DNA from: an uncultured Flavobacterium sp.
GTDB taxonomy: Bacteria > Bacteroidota > Bacteroidia > Flavobacteriales > Flavobacteriaceae
Assembly (NCBI RefSeq): GCF_963422545.1
Contig: NZ_OY730231.1
Coordinates: forward strand, 46,664 to 110,663
Direction: 5' to 3'
DNA: 64,000 nt
Under the pieces are notes generated by a model. It was not told the DNA's origin and ran no database searches. It worked only from the letters and a program-made list of their open reading frames with translations. Below, piece after piece: positions 8,642 to 17,219 of this stretch. Positions within the stretch are counted from its first letter, which is position 1. Every line of letters begins with the position of its first letter. The translations under genes and the position numbers were made by a program.

Positions 8642-9149
8642 TTATAATATAAAGTTAAGATTGGTAGAAGAAACAGATGCTGACTTTATAATATTATTGA
8701 GGACAGATACTTCTAAATCTAAATTTATTAGTCCAACTGATTCGGATGTAAACAAACAAAAAGAGTGGATAAGAAAATATAAGGAGCGCGAAAAATCTGG
8801 AGACGAATATTATTTTATTGCAATTGATGAAAACGAAGAAAAGTTTGCTACATATCGAATTTATAACAAAATGAATGATAGCATTGAAATTGGTAGCTTT
8901 GTTTCAAAGCCATTTTATAATATTCCTATTAATGTTATAAAAGTTGATGTTATATTAAAAGAATTTGTGTTTACGTCACTAGGTTATGACCAATTAAATT
9001 TTGAAGTACGAAAAGAAAACAAATCTGTTGTAAGTTATCACAAAAAGTTTCACCCATATTTAGAAAAAGAGGATGACTTAAATTTTTATTTTGTTTTAGC
9101 TAAAGAAAATTTTTTGGTTAATAAAACGAAATTTGAAAAATTATTTTAA
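8625..9149 (+). CDS. GNAT-family N-acyltransferase
   Basis: This 174-residue protein has the GNAT opening (KLRLVEETDADFIILLR) and the strand pattern of RimJ/RimL-like acetyltransferases. The likely start is GTG at 8625, overlapping the preceding ketoisomerase by 17 bases; no better in-frame ATG precedes the conserved first strand. In related dTDP-amino-sugar clusters an N-acyltransferase modifies the amino group made by the aminotransferase. Because a dedicated ACP and KASIII gene follow directly, the donor could be an acyl-ACP rather than acetyl-CoA; this is inference. The acyl-CoA pyrophosphate loop (Q/RxxGxG) is not obvious, so the family call is good but the donor is uncertain. Confidence 0.72.
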   Translation: METVFNYNIKLRLVEETDADFIILLRTDTSKSKFISPTDSDVNKQKEWIRKYKEREKSGDEYYFIAIDENEEKFATYRIYNKMNDSIEIGSFVSKPFYNIPINVIKVDVILKEFVFTSLGYDQLNFEVRKENKSVVSYHKKFHPYLEKEDDLNFYFVLAKENFLVNKTKFEKLF

Positions 9150-9168
9150 ATTAAAAAAAACAATTTTT

Positions 9169-9390
9169 ATGGAAAAATTTATCGAAAGTTTTAGAAATCA
9201 ATTAGAAGATATTAATATCGAATTATCTCCAGATTTTGATTACGTAGACTCTGATTTTTGGGATTCATTGACAGCTGTAACAATTCAGATGATGGTTGAA
9301 GATGAATATGGTCTAAAAGTTGATATCCAAAAGATTTCAAGTTTTAAATCTATAAAGGAATTTTATCAGTTTATTCAGGATAATAAATAA
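9169..9390 (+). CDS. Acyl carrier protein dedicated to the glycan locus
   Basis: This small acidic protein of 73 residues has the carrier-protein signature DSDFWDSLTAV. S33 in DSL is the expected phosphopantetheine attachment site, and helix 2/3 residues follow (VEDEYGLKVD). The ATG at 9169 is preferred over an upstream in-frame TTG at 9133, which would add 12 lysine-rich residues unlike ACPs and run into the preceding gene. Its stop codon overlaps the ATG of the FabH-like gene (TAATG), so the two are probably coupled. It likely carries the short acyl chain used to decorate an amino sugar, not the fatty-acid pathway ACP, which normally sits with fabF. Confidence 0.85.
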   Translation: MEKFIESFRNQLEDINIELSPDFDYVDSDFWDSLTAVTIQMMVEDEYGLKVDIQKISSFKSIKEFYQFIQDNK

Positions 9391-10367
9391 TGGAAGCCTA
9401 TATTAAACATATTTCATATTATTTACCAACTGAAGTATTAACAAACGATGATATAGTTAACCAGTTTCCTGAATGGGATAATGAAAAAATTATTCAGAAA
9501 ATTGGAGTTCAGTCTAGGAACATTACAAGAAATGATGAATTTACATCTGATATTAGTGTAGAAGCATTAAACGCTTTATGTGTAGAACACTGTATTGATA
9601 AATCAGAGATTGATTTTTTGTTAATATGTACACAATCACCAGATTATTTTTTGCCAACTACTGCATGTATCGTTCAAGATAAAGCGGGTTTGTCAAGTAG
9701 CTGTGGCGCTATTGATATAAATCAGGGATGCTCTGGATTTATTTATGGATTATCATTGGCTAAAGGATTAGTTGTTGCAGGAATTGCAAAAAATGTTGTA
9801 TTAATTACAGCTGAAACTTATTCCAAACATATACATCCTTTGGATAAGGGAAATCGAAGTATTTTTGGAGATGCCGCTGCTGCAACTTTAATTTCAAATC
9901 ATGGAGAGTATAGATTGGGAGAGTTTTCGTTGGGAACTGACGGAAAAGGTTTTGAAAATCTTATAGTTAAAAATGGCGCAATGAGAAATCGTAAAACGTC
10001 TGAAAATGAGGTTCCTAATGATAATAATCTCTATATGAACGGGCCAGAAATATTTAATTTCACAGCAAAAGCGGTTCCTACCTTGATTAGTGACAATTTA
10101 AAGAAAAATAATGAAAGCATAGATACAGTTAATCAGTTTATCTTTCATCAAGCTAACACGTTTATGTTAGAGTACCTAAGGAAGAAAATTAATATCCCAA
10201 GCGAAAAGTTTCTTATAGATATGCAGAGTTATGGTAATACGGTCTCTTCAACTATTCCTATTGCTCTAAAAAACAGATTAGATTTGCAAATAAAAGATGA
10301 TAAAATTCTTTTAGCAGGTTTTGGTGTCGGATATTCTTGGGGAAGCGTAGTAATATATAATAAATAA
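9390..10367 (+). CDS. 3-oxoacyl-ACP synthase III (FabH-like)
   Basis: This 325-residue ketosynthase III has the complete catalytic triad: C114 in NQGCSGFIYG, H253 in FHQAN, and N283 in GNTVSSTIP. The family condenses an acyl-CoA with malonyl-ACP to form a 3-oxoacyl-ACP. Set in a sugar operon next to an ACP and an N-acyltransferase, it probably starts synthesis of a non-acetyl acyl group for an amino sugar. A comparable decoration, a dihydroxyhexanoyl amide on a 2,4-diaminosugar, is known in Flavobacterium psychrophilum O-antigen, but I cannot show that this locus makes it. No dedicated ketoreductase gene is visible nearby, so reduction would have to use another enzyme. Confidence 0.88.
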   Translation: MEAYIKHISYYLPTEVLTNDDIVNQFPEWDNEKIIQKIGVQSRNITRNDEFTSDISVEALNALCVEHCIDKSEIDFLLICTQSPDYFLPTTACIVQDKAGLSSSCGAIDINQGCSGFIYGLSLAKGLVVAGIAKNVVLITAETYSKHIHPLDKGNRSIFGDAAAATLISNHGEYRLGEFSLGTDGKGFENLIVKNGAMRNRKTSENEVPNDNNLYMNGPEIFNFTAKAVPTLISDNLKKNNESIDTVNQFIFHQANTFMLEYLRKKINIPSEKFLIDMQSYGNTVSSTIPIALKNRLDLQIKDDKILLAGFGVGYSWGSVVIYNK

Positions 10368-10370
10368 TAA

Positions 10371-11468
10371 ATGATCAAATTTTTAGATTTACAAAAAATA
10401 AATAATCAATATAAAGATCAACTTATAGAAGTTGCAACTGAGGTAATAAATAGTGGTTGGTATTTGTTAGGAAAGCAGGTAGAAAAATTTGAAGAAAAGT
10501 TGCAAAACTTTCAAGGAGGTGGAAATGCTATTGCTGTTGCAAATGGTTTAGATGCATTACGTCTTATCTTTAAAGCATATATAGAATTAGGAATTATGCA
10601 AGAAGGCGATGAAGTAATTGTCCCTGCAAATACATACATAGCATCGGTATTAGCGATAACGGATAACAATCTAGTGCCTGTTTTTGCTGAACCTGATTTA
10701 AATACTTGTAATTTAGATTTGAACTTAATAGAAAGTAAAATAACAACCAAAACCAAGGCTATTATGGTAGTCCATCTGTATGGTCGTGTTTGCTGGAGCA
10801 ATAATTTGGAGATATTGGCAAAAAAACATCAGCTAAAAATTATTGAAGACAATGCTCAGGCAATTGGTGCTAGATGGAATGGAGTTAGATCTGGTAACTT
10901 AGGTGATGCAGCAGGTTTTAGTTTTTATCCGGGTAAGAATTTAGGAGCATTAGGTGATTCTGGAGCGGTTACTACAAAAGATTCAGAGTTAAATAAAGCT
11001 ATTCGTGCTTTAGCAAATTATGGATCTGCGCAAAAATATGTAAATAAGTATCAAGGCCTAAATAGCCGTATGGATGAAATCCAGGCTGCTTTTCTAAATG
11101 TGAAATTATCTTATGTTGAGATTGAAACACAAAAAAGAAGAGAAGTGGCGTCTTTTTATTTGAATAATATAAAAAACAGTAAAATTATTTTGCCTAGTAA
11201 TGAAGTTGATGATGAGCATGTATGGCATGTATTTGTTGTTCGTACTGATGATCGAGAAAAGTTACAGTCTTATCTTGCTGAAAATCAAATTCAAACTTTG
11301 GTTCATTATCCTATACCACCACACAAACAAGAATGTTATTTGGAGATGAATACTCTCTCCCTGCCTATAACAGAACAAATCCACAAAGAAGTTTTAAGTC
11401 TCCCTATAAGTCCTGTAATAACTGTAGATGAATTAGAAAGAATTGTTGAAGTTTTAAATAAATATTAA
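10371..11468 (+). CDS. DegT/DnrJ/EryC1/StrS sugar aminotransferase (FdtB/QdtB-type)
   Basis: This 365-residue PLP enzyme transfers an amino group to a keto sugar. The internal-aldimine lysine is K189 in GFSFYPGKNLGALGDSGAV. The aspartate that binds the PLP ring is in IIEDNAQAIGA at about 158-168. The YPGKNLGALGDSGA motif is typical of the branch that aminates C3 of dTDP-3-keto-6-deoxyhexoses. That agrees with the two ketoisomerase cupins upstream, so the product is probably a dTDP-3-amino-3,6-dideoxyhexose, Qui3N or Fuc3N. It closes the acylation module and is followed within 6 bases by the flippase gene. Confidence 0.87.
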   Translation: MIKFLDLQKINNQYKDQLIEVATEVINSGWYLLGKQVEKFEEKLQNFQGGGNAIAVANGLDALRLIFKAYIELGIMQEGDEVIVPANTYIASVLAITDNNLVPVFAEPDLNTCNLDLNLIESKITTKTKAIMVVHLYGRVCWSNNLEILAKKHQLKIIEDNAQAIGARWNGVRSGNLGDAAGFSFYPGKNLGALGDSGAVTTKDSELNKAIRALANYGSAQKYVNKYQGLNSRMDEIQAAFLNVKLSYVEIETQKRREVASFYLNNIKNSKIILPSNEVDDEHVWHVFVVRTDDREKLQSYLAENQIQTLVHYPIPPHKQECYLEMNTLSLPITEQIHKEVLSLPISPVITVDELERIVEVLNKY

Positions 11469-11473
11469 TTATT

Positions 11474-12745
11474 TTGAAATTAATTAAGACTTCTTTTTTT
11501 TCTGCTGTAATTACATTAATACGAATTAGTTCAGGCTTTGTGGCAGGTAAGGTCGTAGCTTTGTTTACGGGACCTGCAGGGGTTGCTATAATAGGGCAAT
11601 TTAATAATTTTATTACCATAGTTTTGACTTTTGCTAATGGAGCGATTAACTCAGGGGTTATTAAATATACTGCTGAATTTGAGGGTGATGAAATACAATT
11701 AAAAAAGCTCTTCAGTACATCTTTTAAAATAAGTGTTTATTGTTCTGTTTTTTTTGGTTTTTTTTTATTAACAGTAGCTTCTTTTATATCTAAGCTATTA
11801 TTTCAATCTGCATTATACATCAATCCTATTAGAGTTTTAGGTCTTACAATTATTTTGTATTCGCTTAATTCGCTTTTGATTGCTATTTTAAATGGATTAG
11901 GGCAAATAAAAAAATACACTTTAGTCAACGCAGTTGGAAGTGTACTTGGATTGTTGTTTACGGTTATACTTGTTTTTTATTTTAAAATAGAAGGAGCGCT
12001 CTATGCACTCGTATTGACCCAATCATTAGTTTTTTTTGTTACTCTAGTTTTAATTGTAAAGGGGGGATGGTTTTCATTATCATTTTTTAGACAACCGTTT
12101 GATAAAGGGATAGCTATTAAATTATCTCGATATAGTTTAATGGCAGTGATTTCATCTTTATGTATGCCTTTGGCTCAGATTGTATTGCGGAATATGGTAA
12201 TTGAAAAATTAGGGGTAGATGCTGCAGGGTATTGGCAAGGAATGATGCGTATTTCAGATGGGTATTTAATGTTAGTTACTATTTCACTAAGTACTTATTA
12301 TTTACCTAAATTATCCTCTTTAAGTAGTAATCAAGAGTTACGTACAGAAATATTTCAAGGATATAAAATTATTCTTCCAGCGGTTTTGTTTTCCTGTTCG
12401 ATAATTTATTTTCTACGATATTTTATAATAGGTTTATTATTTACTAAAGAGTTCGAATCTATGGGAGATTTGTTCTTTTTTCAGTTGTTAGGAGATTTTT
12501 TTAAAATTGCAGCTTGGCTTTTGGCTTATTTAATGACTGCTAAAGCTATGACTAAAACATTTATAATTACTGAAATTGTTTTTACTTTAACTTATGTTTT
12601 GATTAGTTATAACTGTGTGGACTATTATAAATTAAATGGTATTACAATTGCTTTTGCGTTGAATTATTTTATTTATTTCTTAGTTATTTTATTTGTTTTT
12701 AGAAAATTATTGTTCAATGTTAAAGATAATGTAATTGAAGGATAA
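11474..12745 (+). CDS. wzx: O-antigen flippase Wzx
   Basis: This 423-residue polytopic membrane protein has about 12 hydrophobic segments and the N-terminal pattern SGFVAGKVVALFTGPAGVAIIGQ typical of PST/MOP-family O-unit translocases such as WzxE. It would flip undecaprenyl-linked repeat units across the inner membrane. The only plausible start is TTG at 11474: the preceding stop is at 11466-11468, and the next in-frame ATG would delete the first membrane helix. It overlaps the following glycosyltransferase by 11 bases. Its presence implies a Wzx/Wzy-dependent glycan alongside the ABC exporter at 31891-34065. Confidence 0.85.
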   Translation: MKLIKTSFFSAVITLIRISSGFVAGKVVALFTGPAGVAIIGQFNNFITIVLTFANGAINSGVIKYTAEFEGDEIQLKKLFSTSFKISVYCSVFFGFFLLTVASFISKLLFQSALYINPIRVLGLTIILYSLNSLLIAILNGLGQIKKYTLVNAVGSVLGLLFTVILVFYFKIEGALYALVLTQSLVFFVTLVLIVKGGWFSLSFFRQPFDKGIAIKLSRYSLMAVISSLCMPLAQIVLRNMVIEKLGVDAAGYWQGMMRISDGYLMLVTISLSTYYLPKLSSLSSNQELRTEIFQGYKIILPAVLFSCSIIYFLRYFIIGLLFTKEFESMGDLFFFQLLGDFFKIAAWLLAYLMTAKAMTKTFIITEIVFTLTYVLISYNCVDYYKLNGITIAFALNYFIYFLVILFVFRKLLFNVKDNVIEG

Positions 12746-13976
12746 TTTGACTATAAAAACAATTGTTGTTTTTTGTGAGAAAATGGCAATGGGTGGCACC
12801 GAAACCATGATAATGAGACTTCTGTCATGGTATTCGTTAAGAGGTTTTAGGGTTTTGCTTTTGACAATGAGAGAAATTGAGTCAACATCTATTTTAAATG
12901 ATTTAAACAAAATTGATTTTGAGCACTATGTTTACAATTTTAAAAAAAGAGAATTCTGCAATTCAAAAAATATATGTCTAAGTTTTCAGAACAATGAAAA
13001 GGTTTGGGTTAATACTCAATTTATACAGGAGTTTTTACGGTGTTATTCATTGTTGAAGAGAAGTAAATATAATTGTTATTTTGTTCATAATCTCTTTATT
13101 GTACATCCATTTTCTACATTTTTATTTAATAAATATTTTAATTTTTTAGGAAAAAAACTTATTAAAATATTGCTTACTAATAAAAATTTAGTATTTATGG
13201 ACGAAGAATGTGTTAATGCTTCTGTGGATTTTTATAAACTGGATGTCAAAAAGTTTAAATTTGATATTCTTAGATTACCTTTTTTAATTAACACGGATAA
13301 TTATAGTACAGTAATTAAAAGTAAGCAGAATAATTTTAACATTCTGACTATTGCTAGGTTTGAATTCCCTTTTAAAGGGTATGTATTGGGGCTAATAAGT
13401 TCTTTTGAAAATATTTTTAACACTTATGAAGGAGAAATTTCTTTAACTATAATTGGTTATGGTAGAGATAAGCCTGTTGTGGATGAATTAATTGATAGCT
13501 TGCCAATTGAGATTTCATCAAAAATACAACTTCTTGATGAAATCCCATATTCAAAAATTGGTGAATATATTGAAAAATGTAGTGTTTTTATTGGGATGGG
13601 AACAACAATTTTAGATGCTGCAAATTTAAATAAAATAGTGATAGTACCTGTATGTTATCAGAACTCAAATTTAACGACTGGATATTTTCATGAAAATTTT
13701 AATATTATAGGTGAAATTTATAGAGAAGAATCGGTTTATGAAACTTTTGATAATTTAATCTTAAAGACGTTAAATTATTCTCAGGCTGATTTTAATAAAA
13801 TTTCGAATAAAAGTAAAGAGGTCTTAATTGAACATTATGATATAAATATGATAGCAAATAATTTATTTACACATACGAATAAAGTTCATTCATTCATTCA
13901 TTGTCAGATAATTAATTGTATCGCTAATTTATGTTTTTTCATAGTTTACATTTACAATAAAATGATTAAAATTTAA
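12735..13976 (+). CDS. GT4-like glycosyltransferase with repeat-switchable C-terminus
   Basis: This 413-residue GT-B protein has the N-terminal acceptor-domain motif MAMGGTETMIMRLL and a C-terminal domain with TIARFEFPFKGY and a donor-site region ending TTILDAANLNKIVIVP. It starts at TTG 12735 inside the end of wzx. The glutamate-rich EX7E motif of classical GT4 enzymes is weak. The last 25 or so residues are hydrophobic (CIANLCFFIVYIYNK) and unlike the usual GT4 end. They are read only because a TTCA tetranucleotide repeat at 13885-13902 has its present copy number; one unit more or fewer gives an early stop. The acceptor and donor sugars are unknown. Confidence 0.72.
   Translation: MKDNLTIKTIVVFCEKMAMGGTETMIMRLLSWYSLRGFRVLLLTMREIESTSILNDLNKIDFEHYVYNFKKREFCNSKNICLSFQNNEKVWVNTQFIQEFLRCYSLLKRSKYNCYFVHNLFIVHPFSTFLFNKYFNFLGKKLIKILLTNKNLVFMDEECVNASVDFYKLDVKKFKFDILRLPFLINTDNYSTVIKSKQNNFNILTIARFEFPFKGYVLGLISSFENIFNTYEGEISLTIIGYGRDKPVVDELIDSLPIEISSKIQLLDEIPYSKIGEYIEKCSVFIGMGTTILDAANLNKIVIVPVCYQNSNLTTGYFHENFNIIGEIYREESVYETFDNLILKTLNYSQADFNKISNKSKEVLIEHYDINMIANNLFTHTNKVHSFIHCQIINCIANLCFFIVYIYNKMIKI
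13885..13902 (+). repeat. TTCA tetranucleotide tract (4.5 copies) inside a glycosyltransferase gene
   Basis: TTCA is repeated four times plus TT, starting at the gtt codon near the gene's 3' end. Four-base units are not a multiple of three, so slipped-strand changes shift the frame. With one unit removed the frame reaches TAA at 13909-13911, giving an end in VHSFIVR. With one unit added it ends about 12 codons after the tract starts, as VHSFIHSLSDN. The present number keeps a hydrophobic extension. Confidence 0.8.
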
Positions 13977-13978
13977 AA

Positions 13979-14857
13979 ATGGATATAGTAATTGTTTTTA
14001 ATGGCTTAGGTAATCAAATGTCTCAATACTCATTTTTCTTACAAAAGAAAGCAATAAACAAAGCAACCTATTTTATTCCATTTTGCAAAGATCATAATGG
14101 ATTTGAACTAGGTAATGTTTTTAAAATAAATAATAGAGAAGCTATTATTCAAAAATTGCTTTATGTTTTGTTTAGAATATTATTGACAGATAAAGTAAAA
14201 ATAATTAGTAGTCCGCTAAAAAGATTGCTTAATTTATTGAATTGTAAAATTGAAAATGAAAGCTTTGATTATAACTATAATAAAAAATTCATGATTCCTT
14301 CTAAAGGAATTACTTTTTACTATGGAGGCTGGCATACTGAAAAATATTTTGTAGAATCAAAAAAAACTATTGAAGAAGCTTTTGAATTTACTGCTCCGAA
14401 TGACAAGGAAAATATCGACTGTATAAAGAAGATAAATGAAACCAATAGTGTTTCTATTCACGTAAGAAGAGGTGATTTTTTAAATGCAGATAATATTAAT
14501 CTTTTTGGGAATGTTTGTACAAAAGAATATTTTGCTAAAGCTATAGCTAAAATGGAGTCTGAAATTAGTAACCCAATTTTTTTTGTTTTTTCTAATGATT
14601 TAGAATGGGTGAAAGAAAATCTCGTTATTAATAATGTGACTTATGTTAGCTGGAATTCTGGAATAAATTCTTGGAAAGACATGTACTTAATGTGTTTGTG
14701 TAAGCACAATATTATTGCAAATAGCACCTTTAGCTGGTGGGGGGCTTGGCTTAATAAAAATTCTGATAAAATAGTTCTATCTCCAAGTCGATTTTTGAAA
14801 AATGACACATTTACAGATGTATATCCTGATTCATGGGTTAAAATATCTGATTATTAA
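13979..14857 (+). CDS. GT11 alpha-1,2-fucosyltransferase
   Basis: This 292-residue member of the GT11 family transfers fucose from GDP-fucose. The opening IVFNGLGNQMSQYSFF is the family N-terminal motif. HVRRGD at 161-166 is the GDP-fucose-binding motif, and NSTFSWWGAWL near 245-255 is the C-terminal signature. The donor can be made in the same locus by manC, gmd and fcl, so this gene gives a direct use for that pathway. Linkage by family knowledge is alpha-1,2; the acceptor is unknown. Confidence 0.9.
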   Translation: MDIVIVFNGLGNQMSQYSFFLQKKAINKATYFIPFCKDHNGFELGNVFKINNREAIIQKLLYVLFRILLTDKVKIISSPLKRLLNLLNCKIENESFDYNYNKKFMIPSKGITFYYGGWHTEKYFVESKKTIEEAFEFTAPNDKENIDCIKKINETNSVSIHVRRGDFLNADNINLFGNVCTKEYFAKAIAKMESEISNPIFFVFSNDLEWVKENLVINNVTYVSWNSGINSWKDMYLMCLCKHNIIANSTFSWWGAWLNKNSDKIVLSPSRFLKNDTFTDVYPDSWVKISDY

Positions 14858-14868
14858 TTAAGAATTAA

Positions 14869-16158
14869 ATGAAAAAAATAGCTTTTACTATTTGTGCAAA
14901 AAACTATATAGGTTTAGCATTGGCTCTTGAAAAGTCGATTAAAAATCATAGTAACGATGTCGATTTTTTAATTTTTGTTGCAGATGAGTTTTCTAATGAA
15001 GAAAAAAAAATAGATCTTCCAGAAAATGTAATTATAGCAAAAGAAAAAATTAATATTTCTGAAGAACAGTGGAATCAAATGTCATTTAAATATGATTTGA
15101 CAGAGTTTTGTACATCTATAAAACCTTCTTGTTTTAAATTTGTTTTTGAAAATTTTAAACCAGATGCTTGTATCTATTTTGATCCGGATATTTTAGTTTT
15201 TAATTCTTTAGATACAATTTATAGTAAATTAGATAACTATTCAATAGTTGTTACGCCCCACATTACAATGATACAAAGTGTATATACAGGTAAATTAAAC
15301 GAGCGCAATTTATTATATTCAGGAATGTTTAATTTAGGTTTTTTGGCATTAAAGAATGATTCTAATGCTAAAAAAATGTTGGATTGGTGGGAAATTCGTC
15401 TTGAAGACAGGTGTTTTCAAAATATGATGGAGAATTATTTTACGGATCAAAAATGGATGGACTTTCTGCCTTCTTTTTTTCCAACTCAATTATTAGTTTC
15501 TCATGATTTAGGCTTGAATGCTGCTCCATGGAATTTTTTTGAAAGAGAGGTAATCGAAAATAATAATTCATTTTTTATTAAGAATCGTATAAATGATGAA
15601 GATCAGACTATCTATCCTCTGACATTTGTACATTTTTCAGGATACAACTATAAGGCATTAATTGATGGAGATATAATTCAGGGTAATATAAAACAATTAG
15701 AGGTATATTCTGACTATCAAAAAATATTTAATCTCTATGCAGATTTTATAAAAAGTAGTGACTTTTCAAAATTTGTAAAATTAAATTATTCGTATAATTA
15801 TTTTTCTAATAATGTTGGTATATCGAGTGTTTACAGAAAACTCTTTAGAAGACTATTTGAAGATAATAAGATAAACTTCAACGCATTTGATGCCAATAAT
15901 GATTTCTATTTGTCCTTAAAAAAAGCAGGATTAATTAATGAACAAATTCTTAAAACAGATAAAATTTCAATTAATACTGTTGATAATGTCGAGAATAAAA
16001 CGCTAAAAATTAATAAAGTATTTAAAATTTTGTTTAAGTGTATTGGTTCAAATAGATTCTTCATGTTAACAAGACTTATGAGACTATACTCAAAAGTTGA
16101 AAATCATGTGTATTTAATTGATGATAGCTACCTAAAGAGTTTTAAAATAAGAAATTAG
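14869..16158 (+). CDS. GT8-like glycosyltransferase (copy 1)
   Basis: This 429-residue protein begins MKKIAFTICAKNYIGLALAL and has a GT-A type metal-binding DxD in YFDPDILVF (104-107). Downstream are MFNLGFLALK, a tryptophan/aspartate segment (MLDWWEIRLEDRCF) and a WNFFERE motif near residue 222. The region after about 300 is a variable C-terminal extension. A clear paralogue sits at 37981-38997 with the same landmarks in the same order. The family resembles glycogenin-type GT8 enzymes in its DxD region, but the assignment is by pattern only and the sugar is unknown. Confidence 0.7.
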   Translation: MKKIAFTICAKNYIGLALALEKSIKNHSNDVDFLIFVADEFSNEEKKIDLPENVIIAKEKINISEEQWNQMSFKYDLTEFCTSIKPSCFKFVFENFKPDACIYFDPDILVFNSLDTIYSKLDNYSIVVTPHITMIQSVYTGKLNERNLLYSGMFNLGFLALKNDSNAKKMLDWWEIRLEDRCFQNMMENYFTDQKWMDFLPSFFPTQLLVSHDLGLNAAPWNFFEREVIENNNSFFIKNRINDEDQTIYPLTFVHFSGYNYKALIDGDIIQGNIKQLEVYSDYQKIFNLYADFIKSSDFSKFVKLNYSYNYFSNNVGISSVYRKLFRRLFEDNKINFNAFDANNDFYLSLKKAGLINEQILKTDKISINTVDNVENKTLKINKVFKILFKCIGSNRFFMLTRLMRLYSKVENHVYLIDDSYLKSFKIRN

Positions 16159-16163
16159 TTTTA

Positions 16164-17219
16164 ATGAGAATTACTTATTTGGGTTTTAACTCGTTCATTA
16201 ACTATAAAAGAGGTGTAGAAAATGTTATTGATTTTCAATCAAAAGCTTCTTCAAGCGTTATAAATTATTATGTTCATTGGGATTCCAAAATGACGATTGC
16301 TCATTATGAGAATTTTATTTGTATTGGAATTAAAAAAAGGCCTTTTTGGATTCTAACTTTAAATTTAATCCTATACAAGATAAAAAAGAGAGATAAGAAA
16401 ATTTTTATTCATTCTCACAATCCTTTAATGTCAATTTGTAGTATTTATCAAAGTAATTTATATACAGTTCACGATGCTTTATACTATCAAACAAGTGTCA
16501 ATAATTATCGATTTAAAAAGATATTCTTTTTTTTAGAAAAATTATTATATACAAGAACTTCTTTTGTTCATTTTATTTCAGACTATTCTAAAAAAATGAG
16601 TTTGTTCTCGGGTAAAAATTGGATAATAATTCCAAATACATCTCATTTTGAAAATTTCAAATTAAATAAGGATGATTTCTCTAAAAAGGAAGAAATACAA
16701 TTTAACACTTCAAAAGTTAAAGTTTTTGCAGTAAGGAGTATTGAAGATAGAGCAAGAATAGATCTTGTTATTGAAGTTGCAAAATATTTAAAAAATGAGA
16801 ACTTTCAATTTTTGATTGCTGGAAAAGGACCATTACTAGATTTTTATTCCAATAAAATTAAATCTTTAAATTTAGAAAATATTAAATTGCTAGGATATGT
16901 GCCTGATAATGTTTTAATAGAGTACTATAAAAATTGTGATATAGTGTTAGTACCGGCAGAATATGGAGAAGGTTTTGGGCTTCCAATTATAGAAGGTTAT
17001 TTATTTGATAAGCCAGTTATTGCTTCTAATATTTGTGCAATTCCTGAAGTGGTTTGCTCAGAGGATTATTTATTTGAAAATACAGTGTCCAGCATTGTTG
17101 AAAAATTAGAATTTGTTTCTGAAAATAGAAAACAATCATATAAAGAGTATTATGATTCAAAATTTTCGAATTCAATCATAATTAATAGCTTTATGCAATT
17201 ATATGAAAATGTAAAATAA
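16164..17219 (+). CDS. GT4-family glycosyltransferase
   Basis: This 351-residue GT-B enzyme has a C-terminal nucleotide-sugar-binding half with LLGYVPDNVLIEYYKNCD, then PAEYGEGFGLPIIEGY, which contains the EX7E motif of retaining GT4 enzymes, and KPVIASNICAIPEV. The N-terminal half is less conserved and contains HSHNPLMSICS. The donor and acceptor cannot be assigned. Its stop codon overlaps the start of the EpsG-like polymerase (TAATG), so the two are probably co-translated. Confidence 0.87.
   Translation: MRITYLGFNSFINYKRGVENVIDFQSKASSSVINYYVHWDSKMTIAHYENFICIGIKKRPFWILTLNLILYKIKKRDKKIFIHSHNPLMSICSIYQSNLYTVHDALYYQTSVNNYRFKKIFFFLEKLLYTRTSFVHFISDYSKKMSLFSGKNWIIIPNTSHFENFKLNKDDFSKKEEIQFNTSKVKVFAVRSIEDRARIDLVIEVAKYLKNENFQFLIAGKGPLLDFYSNKIKSLNLENIKLLGYVPDNVLIEYYKNCDIVLVPAEYGEGFGLPIIEGYLFDKPVIASNICAIPEVVCSEDYLFENTVSSIVEKLEFVSENRKQSYKEYYDSKFSNSIIINSFMQLYENVK

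Noticed and set aside
9133..9168. Upstream TTG start for the acyl carrier protein
   Set aside because: It would add a basic lysine-rich extension not found in ACPs and overlap the GNAT gene; the ATG at 9169 gives a normal ACP length.
13885..13902. TTCA repeat as a CRISPR or minisatellite array
   Set aside because: The units are four bases with no spacers, so it is a simple sequence repeat.
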